Source of the DNA: Phaeacidiphilus oryzae TH49
GTDB lineage: Bacteria > Actinomycetota > Actinomycetes > Streptomycetales > Streptomycetaceae
Direction of reading: 5' to 3'
Assembly: GCF_000744815.1 (NCBI RefSeq)
Contig: NZ_JQMQ01000005.1
Coordinates: 5,599,801 to 5,663,800 of the forward strand
DNA length: 64,000 bases
The position numbers and the translations under genes were made by a program. The notes under the pieces are model-generated. The model worked only from the letters and a program-made list of their open reading frames with translations. It did no database searches and had not been told where the DNA came from. Positions 56,191 to 64,000 of the stretch are shown here, piece by piece (positions within the stretch are counted from its first letter, which is position 1; every line of letters begins with the position of its first letter).

Positions 56191-56385
56191 GGCCGCAAGC
56201 GTACGGCGCCCGGTCCCCGCTGGTCCCGCAGGTTGCGCAGAGGGGTCCGCCGGACGGAACACGACTGCCCGTACCGGGGGACGCTCGCGGCAGCTCCCCG
56301 GTACGGGCTCGCGCACCACCCTGGCAGCGCCCGACACGGAGGGCCAGCGGCGGGCGACCGAACGTGTCCGCCTGGTGGGCGGGCG

Positions 56386-56414
56386 TCAAACGGCGCCCGC
56401 GCCTTCTCTACACT
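56386..56414 (+). promoter_or_regulatory. Promoter of the histidine operon, leaderless type
   Basis: TCAAAC (56386-56391) and TACACT (56409-56414) are separated by 17 bases. The -10 box ends six bases before GTG 56421, so the operon transcript probably begins at the start codon. No leader peptide with histidine codons is present. Confidence 0.55.
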
Positions 56415-56420
56415 GGCAGG

Positions 56421-57728
56421 GTGATCTCCCGAATCGACCTGCGCGGCTCCACCGACGACCCGCGCGCCCTGCTGCCCCGTGCCGAGCTCGACGTCGAGGC
56501 CGCCCTGGAGAAGGTGCGCCCGATCTGCGAGGACGTGCACCATCGCGGGGTCGAGGCGCTGATCGAGATCACCGAGCGCTTCGACGGTGTGAGACTCACC
56601 ACGACCCGGGTCCCGGTCGAGGAGCTGCACAAGGCCCTGGCCGAGCTGGACCCGAAGGTCCGGGCGGCGCTGGAGGTCTCCATCGAGCGCGCCCGCAAGG
56701 TCCACCGCGAGCAGCGCCGCACCGACCACACCACCCAGGTGGTGCCGGGCGGCACGGTGACCGAGCGCTGGGTCCCGGTCGAGCGGGTCGGCCTCTACGT
56801 CCCCGGCGGGCGCGCGGTCTACCCGTCCTCCGTGGTGATGAACGTGGTCCCGGCCCAGGAGGCCGGCGTCGAGTCCCTCGCCGTCACCTCGCCCCCGCAG
56901 CCGGACTTCGACGGTCTGCCGCACCCGACGATCCTCGCCGCCTGCGCCCTCCTGGGCGTGGACGAGGTGTACGCGGTCGGCGGGGCCCAGGCGGTGGCCA
57001 TGTTCGCCTACGGCACCGAGGAGTGCCGTCCGGTCAACCTGGTCACCGGACCCGGCAACATCTGGGTGGCCGCGGCCAAGCGGCTGCTCAAGGGGCGGAT
57101 CGGGATCGACGCCGAGGCCGGCCCGACCGAGATCGCCATCCTGGCGGACTCCACCGCCGACCCCCGCCATGTCGCGGCGGACATGATCAGCCAGGCCGAG
57201 CACGACCCGCTGGCCGCCGCCGTCCTGGTCACCGACTCCCTCGCACTCGCCGACGCGGTGGAGAAGGAGCTGGAGCCGCAGGTCCGGGCGACCAAGCACA
57301 GCGAGCGGATCGCCACCGCGCTGGACGGCCGGCAGTCCGGCATCGTCCTGGTCGACGACATCGACCAGGGCCTGAAGGTGGTGGACGCCTACGCCGCCGA
57401 GCACCTGGAGATCCAGACCGCCGACGCCCACGCGGTCGCCGCCCGGGTGCGGAACGCCGGCGCGATCTTCATCGGCGCCTGGGCCCCGGTCTCGCTGGGC
57501 GACTACGCGGCCGGCTCCAACCACGTGCTGCCGACCGGCGGTTGCGCCTGCCACTCCTCCGGCCTGTCCGTGCAGTCCTTCCTCCGCGGGATCCACGTGG
57601 TGGACTACTCCCGCGAGGCGCTGGCCGAGGTGGCCGGGCATGTCGTCAACCTGGCCAACGCCGAGGACCTCCCCGGGCACGGGGACGCCATCCGCGCCCG
57701 CTTCGAATGGGAGGTTCCCGGACAGTGA
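56421..57728 (+). CDS. hisD: Histidinol dehydrogenase
   Basis: HisD performs the last two oxidations from L-histidinol to L-histidine. The protein has 435 residues. Family motifs are [29 protein letters not shown], the metal and substrate segment [11 protein letters not shown] and the late [21 protein letters not shown]. It starts the operon. Its stop overlaps the hisC GTG by four bases. Confidence 0.97.
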   Translation: MISRIDLRGSTDDPRALLPRAELDVEAALEKVRPICEDVHHRGVEALIEITERFDGVRLTTTRVPVEELHKALAELDPKVRAALEVSIERARKVHREQRRTDHTTQVVPGGTVTERWVPVERVGLYVPGGRAVYPSSVVMNVVPAQEAGVESLAVTSPPQPDFDGLPHPTILAACALLGVDEVYAVGGAQAVAMFAYGTEECRPVNLVTGPGNIWVAAAKRLLKGRIGIDAEAGPTEIAILADSTADPRHVAADMISQAEHDPLAAAVLVTDSLALADAVEKELEPQVRATKHSERIATALDGRQSGIVLVDDIDQGLKVVDAYAAEHLEIQTADAHAVAARVRNAGAIFIGAWAPVSLGDYAAGSNHVLPTGGCACHSSGLSVQSFLRGIHVVDYSREALAEVAGHVVNLANAEDLPGHGDAIRARFEWEVPGQ

Positions 57729-58852
57729 CCGACAGGACCACGACGATCGACGACCTGCCGATCCGGGACGAGCTGCGCGGCAAGTCCCCTTACGGCGCCC
57801 CGCAGTTGGACGTCCCCGTCCGGCTGAACACCAACGAGAACCCGTACCCGCTGCCCGAGCCGCTGGTGGCGCGGATCGCCGAGCGGGTCGCCGAGGCGGC
57901 CCGCGAGCTCAACCGCTACCCGGACCGGGACGCCGTCGAGCTGCGCACCGCGCTGGCCGCGTACCTGACCCGGACCACGGACTTCCCGGTCCGGCTGGAG
58001 AACGTCTGGGCGGCCAACGGCTCCAACGAGGTCATCCAGCAGCTGCTGCAGACCTTCGGCGGTCCTGGCCGCTCGGCCATGGGCTACGCCCCCACCTACC
58101 AGATGCACGACCTCATCTCGCGCGGCACCGGCACCCGCTGGCTGCCGGGGCCGCGCCGGGACGACTTCACCATCGACCTGGACGAGGCCCGCCGCTCGAT
58201 CGAGACCGAGCGGCCCGACGTCCTCTTCCTCTGCTCGCCGAACAACCCCACCGGGACGGCCCTCGACCCGGAGACCGTCCTCGCGCTGCACGACGCCGCT
58301 CAGGCGGTCAAGCCGACCATGGTGATCGTCGACGAGGCCTACGGGGAGTTCTCCCACCACCGCTCGCTGGTGCCGCTGATCGAGGGCCGGCCGCATCTGG
58401 TGGTCACCCGCACCATGTCCAAGGCCTTCGGCGCGGCCGGCCTGCGCCTCGGCTATCTGGCCGCCGACCCGGCGGTGGTGGACGCGGTGCAGCTGGTCCG
58501 GCTGCCGTACCACCTCTCCTCGGTGAACCAGGCGACCGCGCTGGCCGCCCTGGAGTTCACCGACACCCTGCTCGGCTACGTCGAGCAGCTGAAGGGCGAG
58601 CGCGACCGGGTGGTCGCGGAGCTGCGCTCGCTCGGCCTTGCCGTCACCGAGTCGGACGCCAACTTCGTCCAGTTCGGCGTCTTCGCCGACGCGCAGGCCG
58701 CCTGGCAGGCGCTGCTGGACCGCGGGGTGCTGGTCCGCAACCTCGGTGTGGCCGGCAGGCTGCGGGTCAGCACCGGGACCCCCGAGGAGAACGACGCCTT
58801 CCTGGACGCCCTCCGCAGCGTCCTCAAGGAGCCCGAAGGAGCAGTGAGTTGA
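57725..58852 (+). CDS. hisC: Histidinol-phosphate aminotransferase
   Basis: HisC is a PLP-dependent fold I aminotransferase that makes histidinol phosphate. The protein has 375 residues. Motifs include [31 protein letters not shown] and the PLP lysine in [15 protein letters not shown]. It overlaps hisD upstream and hisB (TTGA) downstream. Confidence 0.96.
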   Translation: MTDRTTTIDDLPIRDELRGKSPYGAPQLDVPVRLNTNENPYPLPEPLVARIAERVAEAARELNRYPDRDAVELRTALAAYLTRTTDFPVRLENVWAANGSNEVIQQLLQTFGGPGRSAMGYAPTYQMHDLISRGTGTRWLPGPRRDDFTIDLDEARRSIETERPDVLFLCSPNNPTGTALDPETVLALHDAAQAVKPTMVIVDEAYGEFSHHRSLVPLIEGRPHLVVTRTMSKAFGAAGLRLGYLAADPAVVDAVQLVRLPYHLSSVNQATALAALEFTDTLLGYVEQLKGERDRVVAELRSLGLAVTESDANFVQFGVFADAQAAWQALLDRGVLVRNLGVAGRLRVSTGTPEENDAFLDALRSVLKEPEGAVS

Positions 58853-59457
58853 CCCGCACCATGCTTAACCGAGTGGGCAAGGTGGAGCGCACCACCAAGG
58901 AGACCTCGGTCTCGGTCGAGATCGACCTCGACGGCACCGGCCAGGTCAACGTCCACACCGGCGTCGGCTTCTACGACCACATGCTCGACCAGCTCGGCCG
59001 GCACGGGCTCTTCGACCTCACCGTGAAGACCGACGGCGACCTCCACATCGACACCCACCACACCATCGAGGACACCGCCCTCGCCCTCGGCGCCGCCTTC
59101 CGGCAGGCGCTCGGCGACAAGAAGGGCATCTACCGCTTCGGCGACTGCACCGTCCCGCTGGACGAGTCGCTCGCCCAGGTCACCGTCGACCTCTCCGGCC
59201 GGCCGTACCTGGTGCACACCGAGCCGGAGAACATGGCCCCGATGATCGGGACCTACGACACCACGATGACCCGGCACATCCTGGAGTCCTTCGTGGCGCA
59301 GGCGCAGATCGCCCTCCACGTCCACGTCCCGTACGGGCGCAACGCCCACCACATCGTCGAGTGCCAGTTCAAGGCGCTCGCCCGGGCGCTGCGGTACGCG
59401 TCGGAACGCGACCCGCGCGCCGAAGGCCTCATCCCCTCCACCAAGGGCGCCCTGTGA
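58849..59457 (+). CDS. hisB: Imidazoleglycerol-phosphate dehydratase
   Basis: HisB removes water from imidazole glycerol phosphate. The protein has ~200 residues. Metal-binding motifs are [28 protein letters not shown] and [18 protein letters not shown]. It is monofunctional, with no phosphatase domain. TTG 58849 overlaps the hisC stop and has AAGGAG six bases upstream; the ATG at 58861 is a close alternative and gives a start more like other streptomycete HisB proteins. Confidence 0.95.
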   Translation: MTRTMLNRVGKVERTTKETSVSVEIDLDGTGQVNVHTGVGFYDHMLDQLGRHGLFDLTVKTDGDLHIDTHHTIEDTALALGAAFRQALGDKKGIYRFGDCTVPLDESLAQVTVDLSGRPYLVHTEPENMAPMIGTYDTTMTRHILESFVAQAQIALHVHVPYGRNAHHIVECQFKALARALRYASERDPRAEGLIPSTKGAL

Positions 59458-59612
59458 AACTGTCCACCGCCACCATCGCGCTGATCTTCGTCGGACTCTT
59501 CCTCGCCGGCGGGGTCTTCTCCTTCATCAAGCAGAAGCAGTCCAAGGGCCTGATCGCCCTGCTGGCCATCGGCTCAGGCCTCTGCCTGATCTCCGGCATC
59601 CTGCGGCTCTGA
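59454..59612 (+). CDS. Small membrane protein of the histidine operon
   Basis: The protein has 52 residues from GTG 59454, overlapping the hisB stop by four bases. Two hydrophobic segments (about 4-24 and 33-49) flank a charged turn (KQKQSKG). The function is unknown. Perfect translational coupling and good codon bias support a real gene. Confidence 0.75.
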   Translation: MKLSTATIALIFVGLFLAGGVFSFIKQKQSKGLIALLAIGSGLCLISGILRL

Positions 59613-59642
59613 CCGCAGCGACCCTCTGAAAGGCCGTCAACC

Positions 59643-60275
59643 ATGGCTAAGCGCGTGGTCGTCCTCGACTACGGCTCGGGCAACGTGCGCTCCGCGCAGC
59701 GGGCGCTGGAGCGCGTCGGCGCGGAGGCCGAGGTGACCTCCGACTTCCAGGCCGGGCTGGACGCCGACGGGCTGCTGGTCCCCGGCGTGGGCGCGTTCGC
59801 CGCCTGCATGGCCGGACTGCGGTCGGTCAAGGGCGACCGGCTGATCGGCCGCCGGCTGGCCGGCGGCCGCCCGGTCCTCGGCATCTGCGTCGGGATGCAG
59901 ATCCTCTTCGCCCGCGGCGTCGAGCACGGGGTGGAGTCCGAGGGCTGCGACGAGTGGCCCGGCACGGTCGAGCACCTGGAGGCGCCGGTCGTCCCGCACA
60001 TGGGCTGGAACACCGTCCAGGCCCCGGAGGAGAGCAGGCTCTTCGCCGGCCTGGACGCCGACACCCGCTTCTACTTCGTCCACTCCTACGGGGTGCGGAA
60101 GTGGGAGCTGGAGCCGGCCGCCCACCTCAGGCCGCCGCTGGTGAGCTGGACCGAGCACGGCACCCCGTTCGTCTCCGCGGTCGAGAACGGGCCGCTCTCC
60201 GCGACCCAGTTCCACCCGGAGAAGTCCGGCGACGCCGGAGCGGAGCTGCTCCGCAACTGGCTGAACACCTTCTGA
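59643..60275 (+). CDS. hisH: Imidazole glycerol phosphate synthase, glutaminase subunit
   Basis: HisH supplies ammonia from glutamine to HisF. The protein has 210 residues. It is a class I amidotransferase: the nucleophile Cys is in [10 protein letters not shown], and the His-Glu pair is in QFHPEKSG. The start [18 protein letters not shown] is typical. GAAAGG lies about 12 bases before ATG 59643. Confidence 0.96.
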   Translation: MAKRVVVLDYGSGNVRSAQRALERVGAEAEVTSDFQAGLDADGLLVPGVGAFAACMAGLRSVKGDRLIGRRLAGGRPVLGICVGMQILFARGVEHGVESEGCDEWPGTVEHLEAPVVPHMGWNTVQAPEESRLFAGLDADTRFYFVHSYGVRKWELEPAAHLRPPLVSWTEHGTPFVSAVENGPLSATQFHPEKSGDAGAELLRNWLNTF

Positions 60276-60276
60276 G

Positions 60277-60336
60277 GCCCCGTCCACCGACGCCCCGTCC
60301 ACCGACGTCCCGTCCACCGACGCCCCGTCGAACCAC
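60277..60336. repeat. Four 15-base tandem repeats between hisH and priA
   Basis: Units of GCCCCGTCCACCGAC start at 60277, 60292, 60307 (one change) and 60322 (degenerate). They lie in the short untranslated gap and end about 17 bases before the priA ATG. Confidence 0.8.
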
Positions 60337-60352
60337 CGGAGAACCCACCCCC

Positions 60353-61075
60353 ATGAGCAAGCTGATCCTGCTGCCCGCCGTCGACGTCCGGGACGGCCAG
60401 GCCGTCCGCCTGGTCAAGGGCGCCTCCGGCTCGGAGACCTCGTACGGCGACCCGCTGGCCGCCGCGCTGGACTGGCAGTCGCAGGGCGCCGAGTGGGTCC
60501 ATCTGGTCGACCTGGACGCGGCCTTCGGCACCGGCAGCAACTACGAGCTGCTCAAGGAGGTCACCGGCCGTCTCGACGTCAGGGTCGAGCTCTCCGGCGG
60601 CATCCGCGACGACGAGTCGCTGAACCGCGCGCTGGCCACCGGCTGCGCCCGGGTCAACCTCGGCACCGCCGCCCTTGAGGCCCCGGAGTGGGTGGCCAAG
60701 GCCATCGCCGAGCACGGCGACCGGATCGCGGTCGGCCTCGACGTGGTCGGCACCACCCTCCGCGGGCGCGGCTGGACCAGCGAGGGCGGCGACCTCTTCG
60801 AGGCCCTGGCGCGGCTGGACCGCGAGGGCTGCGCCCGCTACGTCGTCACCGACGTGGACAAGGACGGCATGCTCTCCGGCCCCAACCTCGACCTCTACCG
60901 GCGGGTGTGCTCGGCCACCGACCGCCCGGTGGTGGCCTCCGGCGGCGTCTCCTCCCTGGACGACCTGCGTGCGCTGCACGGCCTGGTCCCGGAGGGTGTG
61001 GAGGGCTCCATCGTGGGCAAGGCCTTGTACGCGCAGGCGTTCACCCTCACCGAGGCACTGGAGGCGGTCTCATGA
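60353..61075 (+). CDS. priA: PriA: bifunctional HisA/TrpF isomerase
   Basis: This (beta-alpha)8-barrel has 240 residues. Actinobacterial PriA isomerises both the histidine intermediate ProFAR and the tryptophan intermediate PRA, replacing TrpF. Visible are [21 protein letters not shown] (first catalytic Asp region), [24 protein letters not shown] (second catalytic Asp) and [13 protein letters not shown] dual role is inferred from the taxon, not from a proven residue signature. ATG 60353 has GGAG about 15 bases upstream. Confidence 0.93.
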   Translation: MSKLILLPAVDVRDGQAVRLVKGASGSETSYGDPLAAALDWQSQGAEWVHLVDLDAAFGTGSNYELLKEVTGRLDVRVELSGGIRDDESLNRALATGCARVNLGTAALEAPEWVAKAIAEHGDRIAVGLDVVGTTLRGRGWTSEGGDLFEALARLDREGCARYVVTDVDKDGMLSGPNLDLYRRVCSATDRPVVASGGVSSLDDLRALHGLVPEGVEGSIVGKALYAQAFTLTEALEAVS

Positions 61076-61503
61076 CGGATGCCCGACCGGGAGTCGAAGG
61101 ACCGCGGGGACGGCGGGTGGCCGGCTTCTCCCCCTGGGAGGACGAGTTCGGCTACTCCCGGGCCGTCGTGGCCGGGCCCTTCGCCCTGGTCTCCGGCTGC
61201 ACCGCGTGGGACGACGGGCGGGTGCAGCACGAGGGCGACCCGTACGAGCAGACCCGCTCCGCCTTCGGGGTGGCCTTCCAGGCCCTGGCCAAGCTGGGCC
61301 TGGAGCCCCGGCATGTGGTCCGCACCCGGATGTTCATCACCCACGCCCGCGACGCCGACGACGTCGGGCGGGCGCACAAGGAACTCTTCGACGGCGTCCG
61401 GCCGGCCGCCACCATGGTCGTCGTCAACGGACTGATCGACTCCCGGATGGTGGTCGAGGTGGAGGTCGACGCCTACCACCCCGGCCTGACCCCCGGTCAG
61501 TGA
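61072..61503 (+). CDS. RidA (YjgF) family protein
   Basis: The protein has 143 residues. It has a chorismate mutase-like RidA fold, with [37 protein letters not shown] and [13 protein letters not shown]. RidA proteins deaminate reactive enamine/imine intermediates, and the canonical enzyme has an Arg in the RxxxxV region; here R near FITHAR is plausible. The ATG overlaps the priA stop. Placement in a his operon is typical for streptomycetes. Confidence 0.88.
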   Translation: MTDARPGVEGPRGRRVAGFSPWEDEFGYSRAVVAGPFALVSGCTAWDDGRVQHEGDPYEQTRSAFGVAFQALAKLGLEPRHVVRTRMFITHARDADDVGRAHKELFDGVRPAATMVVVNGLIDSRMVVEVEVDAYHPGLTPGQ

Positions 61504-61542
61504 CATCAGGTGACAACTGGTGACAACAGGAGCACAACGCAG

Positions 61543-62313
61543 ATGAGCCTCGCCGTACGCGTCATCCCGTGCCTGGACGTCGACGCCGGGCGCGTCGTCA
61601 AGGGCGTCAACTTCCAGAACCTGCGGGACGCCGGCGACCCGGTCGAGATGGCCAAGGTGTACGACGCCGAGGGCGCCGACGAGCTGGTCTTCCTGGACAT
61701 CACCGCCTCTTCCGGCGACCGGGAGACCACCTACGACGTGGTCCGGCGCACCGCCGAGCAGGTCTTCATCCCGCTCACCGTCGGCGGGGGAGTGCGCTCC
61801 GTGGACGACGTGGACAAGCTGCTGCGGGCCGGCGCGGACAAGGTCGGCGTGAACACCGCGGCGATCGCCCGGCCCGAGCTGGTCCGGGAGATCGCCGAGC
61901 GGTTCGGCAACCAGGTGCTGGTCCTCTCGGTCGACGCCCGCCGGGCCCCCGAGGGGACGGAGACCCCGTCCGGCTACGAGGTCACCACCCACGGCGGTCG
62001 CCGCGGTACCGGCCTGGACGCCGTCGAATGGGCGGTCAGGGCCGCCGAGCTGGGCGCCGGCGAGATCCTCCTCAACTCGATGGACGCGGACGGCACCAAG
62101 GACGGCTACGACATCGAGATGATCCGCGCGGTGCGCGAGCGGGTGCACATCCCGGTGATCGCCTCCGGCGGCGCCGGCCGGCTGGCCGACTTCCCGCCGG
62201 CCATCGAGGCCGGTGCGGACGCGGTGCTGGCCGCCAGCGTCTTCCACTTCGGCGACCTCCGCGTCGGCGCGGTCAAGAAGGAACTCGCCGACGCCGGCTA
62301 CCCCGTCCGCTGA
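61543..62313 (+). CDS. hisF: Imidazole glycerol phosphate synthase, cyclase subunit
   Basis: HisF is a (beta-alpha)8 barrel of 256 residues that closes the imidazole ring using ammonia from HisH. Motifs are [19 protein letters not shown] (first catalytic Asp), [30 protein letters not shown] (second catalytic Asp) and [13 protein letters not shown] lies ten bases before ATG 61543. The 40-base gap before it carries three imperfect GTGACAAC-type repeats. It ends the operon; a palindrome-family copy follows. Confidence 0.97.
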   Translation: MSLAVRVIPCLDVDAGRVVKGVNFQNLRDAGDPVEMAKVYDAEGADELVFLDITASSGDRETTYDVVRRTAEQVFIPLTVGGGVRSVDDVDKLLRAGADKVGVNTAAIARPELVREIAERFGNQVLVLSVDARRAPEGTETPSGYEVTTHGGRRGTGLDAVEWAVRAAELGAGEILLNSMDADGTKDGYDIEMIRAVRERVHIPVIASGGAGRLADFPPAIEAGADAVLAASVFHFGDLRVGAVKKELADAGYPVR

Positions 62314-62331
62314 AGCGGCGCCCCGAGCGCA

Positions 62332-62430
62332 GCGCCGCAGGCGCAAGTAAGGGGCGCGGGGAACTGCGCGCCCAGGCGTCTACGGCGCCGCGCTCGGCAA
62401 CGGAGACCGGGTTGCAACTCGGACTCCGAT
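62332..62430. repeat. Dispersed repeat family, copy 5 (left arm and spacer only)
   Basis: The copy begins GCGCCGCAGGCGCAAGTAAGGG, then carries the GGGGCGCGGGGAACTGCGC core and CGGCAACGGAGACCGGGTTG. No right arm is present. It fills the gap between convergent hisF and the response regulator gene. Confidence 0.82.
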
Positions 62431-62463
62431 GCCCTGATTCGCCCTTCGGGCGGCAAGCTCCGG

Positions 62464-63114
62464 CTACGCCGAGCCGTTCAGATAGGCCAGCACCGCCAGC
62501 ACCCGCCGGTTGGTGTCGTCCGACGCGCCGATCCCCAGCTTGCCGAAGATGCTCGCGGAGTGCTTGCCCACCGCGCTCTCGCTGACGAACAGCCGCCCCG
62601 CGATCGCCGCGTTCGAGCAGCCCTCCGCCATCAGCCCCAGCACCTCCCGCTCGCGCGGGGTGAGCGTCGCCAGCGGGTCGTCCCGGCGCCGTCCGCCCAG
62701 CAGCTTGGCGACGACCTCCGGATCCATCGCCGTCCCGCCCTCGGCCACCCGCCGCACCGCCGCCACGAACTCCTCGACGCCGACCACCCGGTCCTTGAGG
62801 AGATAGCCGATCCCGCCCGCGCCGTCCGCCAGCAGCTCGCGCGCGTACAACTGCTCCACGTGCTGGGAGAGCACCAGCACCGGCAGCCCCGGCCGCGCCC
62901 GCCGCGCCTCCAGGGCCGCCTGCAGGCCCTCGTCGGTGAAGGTGGGCGGCAGCCGGACGTCCACCACGGCCACGTCCAGCTCCTCCTCGGCCAGCGCCCG
63001 CCGCAGCTCGGGCCCGCTGGTCACCGCGGCGGCGACGGTGAAGCCGTGCGCGGTCAGGAGGTTGACGAGCCCTTCCCGGAGGAGGAAGAGGTCCTCGGCG
63101 ATGACAACACGCAA
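62464..63114 (-). CDS. NarL/LuxR-type response regulator
   Basis: The protein has 216 residues. Receiver: acidic pair in VVIAEDLF, phospho-acceptor Asp in VAVVDVRLPP and Lys in GYLLKDRV. The C-terminal LuxR helix-turn-helix is LTPREREVLGLMAEGCSNAAIAGRL. The TTG at 63114 is the only start with correct receiver N-terminus. It lies inside the 3' end of the neighbouring kinase gene once that gene's frame is corrected. Confidence 0.92.
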   Translation of the reverse strand: MRVVIAEDLFLLREGLVNLLTAHGFTVAAAVTSGPELRRALAEEELDVAVVDVRLPPTFTDEGLQAALEARRARPGLPVLVLSQHVEQLYARELLADGAGGIGYLLKDRVVGVEEFVAAVRRVAEGGTAMDPEVVAKLLGGRRRDDPLATLTPREREVLGLMAEGCSNAAIAGRLFVSESAVGKHSASIFGKLGIGASDDTNRRVLAVLAYLNGSA

Positions 63115-64000
63115 GGCAGCTCCATCGACACCAGGGTCGGCCCGCCGGCCGGGCTCTCGACCGTGAGACTACCGTCGAAGGCCGCGAGCCGGCGGCGCAC
63201 ACCGCGCAGCCCGCTGCCCCCGCCCCCCGCACGGGGCCGTCGACCTCCTGGGCGCCGCCGAGGCCGTCGTCCCAGACCGTGCAGCGCAGCCGCCCGGCGG
63301 AGTGCCGCAGCTCGATCCGGGCCCGGGTGGCCTCGCCGTGCCGGGCGGCGTTGGTCAGCAGCTCGGCGACGGCGAAGTACAGCGCGGCCTCGATCGGGCC
63401 CTCCGGGCGGCCGGAGAGGCCGTCCGCGTCGACCTCGGCCTCCAGCGGCGCGTCCAGGGCCAGCGCCCGCAGGGCGTCCACCAGGCCGCGCTCGGCGAGC
63501 ACCGGAGGATGGATGCCGCGCACCAGGTCCCGCAGCTCGGTGAGGGCCCGGGTGGAGCTCTCCCGGGCCTGCCGCACCAGCTCGCGGGCCCGTTCCGGAT
63601 CGGTGTCGAGCAGCGCCTCGACGGTGCCCAGGGCCAGGCCCATCGCCACCAGCCGGGCCTGCGCGCCGTCGTGGAGGTCGCGCTCGATCCGGCGCAGCTC
63701 CGCCTCCCGGCTGTCCAGGGCCGCGGTCCGGGTCTCGGTGAGCTCCTCCACCCGCTCGGCCAGCCGGCGCCGCTCCACCTCGGCGGCCACCGACGGGGCC
63801 GGGGCCAGCAGCCGGGGCAGCCAGCGCCGTGCGTGCAGCCGGGACGCCGGCCCGCAGAGCAGCAGCGAGGCGCAGTAGACCAGCAGCCCGGCGGGCACCG
63901 CCGCGTACGCGGGCTGCAGGGGTCCGGGGACGGAGGGGTCCGACCCGCCGAAGAGCACGGCGAGGCCCGGCGCGAACAGGCCGAAGAGCCCGTACCAGGC
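63054..64000 (-). CDS. Sensor histidine kinase, 5' end outside window, frameshifted
   Basis: Hydrophobic segments precede a linker helix and the HisKA_3 motif RRIERDLHDGAQARLVAM. The ATPase N box is FAVAELLTNAARHG, and DDGLGG follows. After GGAQEVDGPV the reading frame breaks in CGGGGGGCGGGGGC (complement of about 63216-63229). One added G restores the expected G box RGGGGSGLRGVRRRLAAFDG and the end TLVSMELPC, with a stop at 63054. Without correction the frame runs on to 62273 in nonsense sequence. It pairs with the regulator at 62464. Confidence 0.82.
   Translation of the reverse strand, partial: LVRALRPVRAGPRRALRRVGPLRPRTPAARVRGGARRAAGLLRLAAALRAGVPAARTALAAPAAGPGPVGGRRGGAAPAGRAGGGAHRDPDRGPGQPGGGAAPDRARPPRRRAGPAGGDGPGPGHRRGAARHRSGTGPRAGAAGPGELHPGPHRAAGPGARHPSSGARRARPGGRPAGAGPGRAAGGRGRRGRPLRPPGGPDRGRAVLRRRRAADQRRPARRGHPGPDRAAALRRAAALHGLGRRPRRRPGGRRPRAGGGGSGLRGVRRRLAAFDGSLTVESPAGGPTLVSMELPCVLSSPRTSSSSGKGSSTS

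Overview
The window is very GC-rich, with G or C at most third codon positions and frequent GTG starts. It reads as chromosomal DNA of a filamentous actinobacterium of the Streptomycetaceae. The evidence is a Streptomyces-type division and cell wall cluster (rsmH-ftsL-ftsI-murE-murF-mraY-murD-ftsW-murG-ftsQ, then ftsZ-pgeF-ylmE-sepF-sepG-divIVA), an isoleucyl-tRNA synthetase with a T-box leader, an lspA-rluD pair, a dnaE gene and an actinobacterial histidine operon (hisD-hisC-hisB-small membrane protein-hisH-priA-ridA-like-hisF). The genus cannot be fixed from the sequence. I saw no tRNA, rRNA, CRISPR array, transposase, phage or origin.

Layout. 1-1832: a DUF58 protein and a MoxR ATPase, minus strand. 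1971-2558: beta-carbonic anhydrase. 2823-16805: peptidoglycan precursor and septation genes, mostly overlapping or tightly spaced, with one palindromic repeat between murD and ftsW. 16806-22717: ftsZ and the later division genes, with a long regulatory region before ftsZ. 22718-27602: a repeat block, ileS on the minus strand with its T-box, and a DksA/TraR-type zinc finger gene. 27603-32404: lspA, rluD, an acetyltransferase, an antiporter and a small hydrolase. 32405-34655: a decayed tandem array of an unrecognised two-domain gene family, the most unusual part of the window. 34682-37093: a PadR regulator, membrane protein and lipase-like operon. 37484-44729: aldo/keto reductase, HAD hydrolase, secreted nucleosidase-like protein, DNA polymerase III alpha and a small membrane protein. 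44749-56190: secreted protein, NYN protein, two ABC transporters, a two-component system, a methyltransferase, DUF2218, YbaK and LON-domain proteins. 56421-62313: histidine operon. 62464-64000: a second two-component system cut by the window end.

Main observations. (1) Four genes (ftsI, ftsQ, the array gene at 33679 and the last histidine kinase) each show an apparent one-base loss in a C- or G-run. All four need the same kind of correction, which points to consensus errors more than to four real mutations. (2) Positions 32405-34655 hold three generations of one cassette: a fragment, a split pair and a fused gene. A 117-bp leader is nearly identical in two copies while the sequence behind it diverges. 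(3) A family of long palindromes (arm core GGGGCGCGGGGAACTGCGC, spacer with GGGTTGCAACCC) occupies five intergenic sites, one of them inside the cell wall cluster. (4) At least seven genes have a promoter -10 element only 6-8 bases before the start codon, the pattern of leaderless transcripts.

The genes form coherent pathways. MurE, MurF, MraY, MurD and MurG build lipid II. FtsW, FtsI, FtsL and FtsQ act at the septum. FtsZ, SepF, SepG and DivIVA organise division and polar growth. LspA and RluD serve lipoprotein and ribosome maturation. The histidine genes form one translationally coupled operon.
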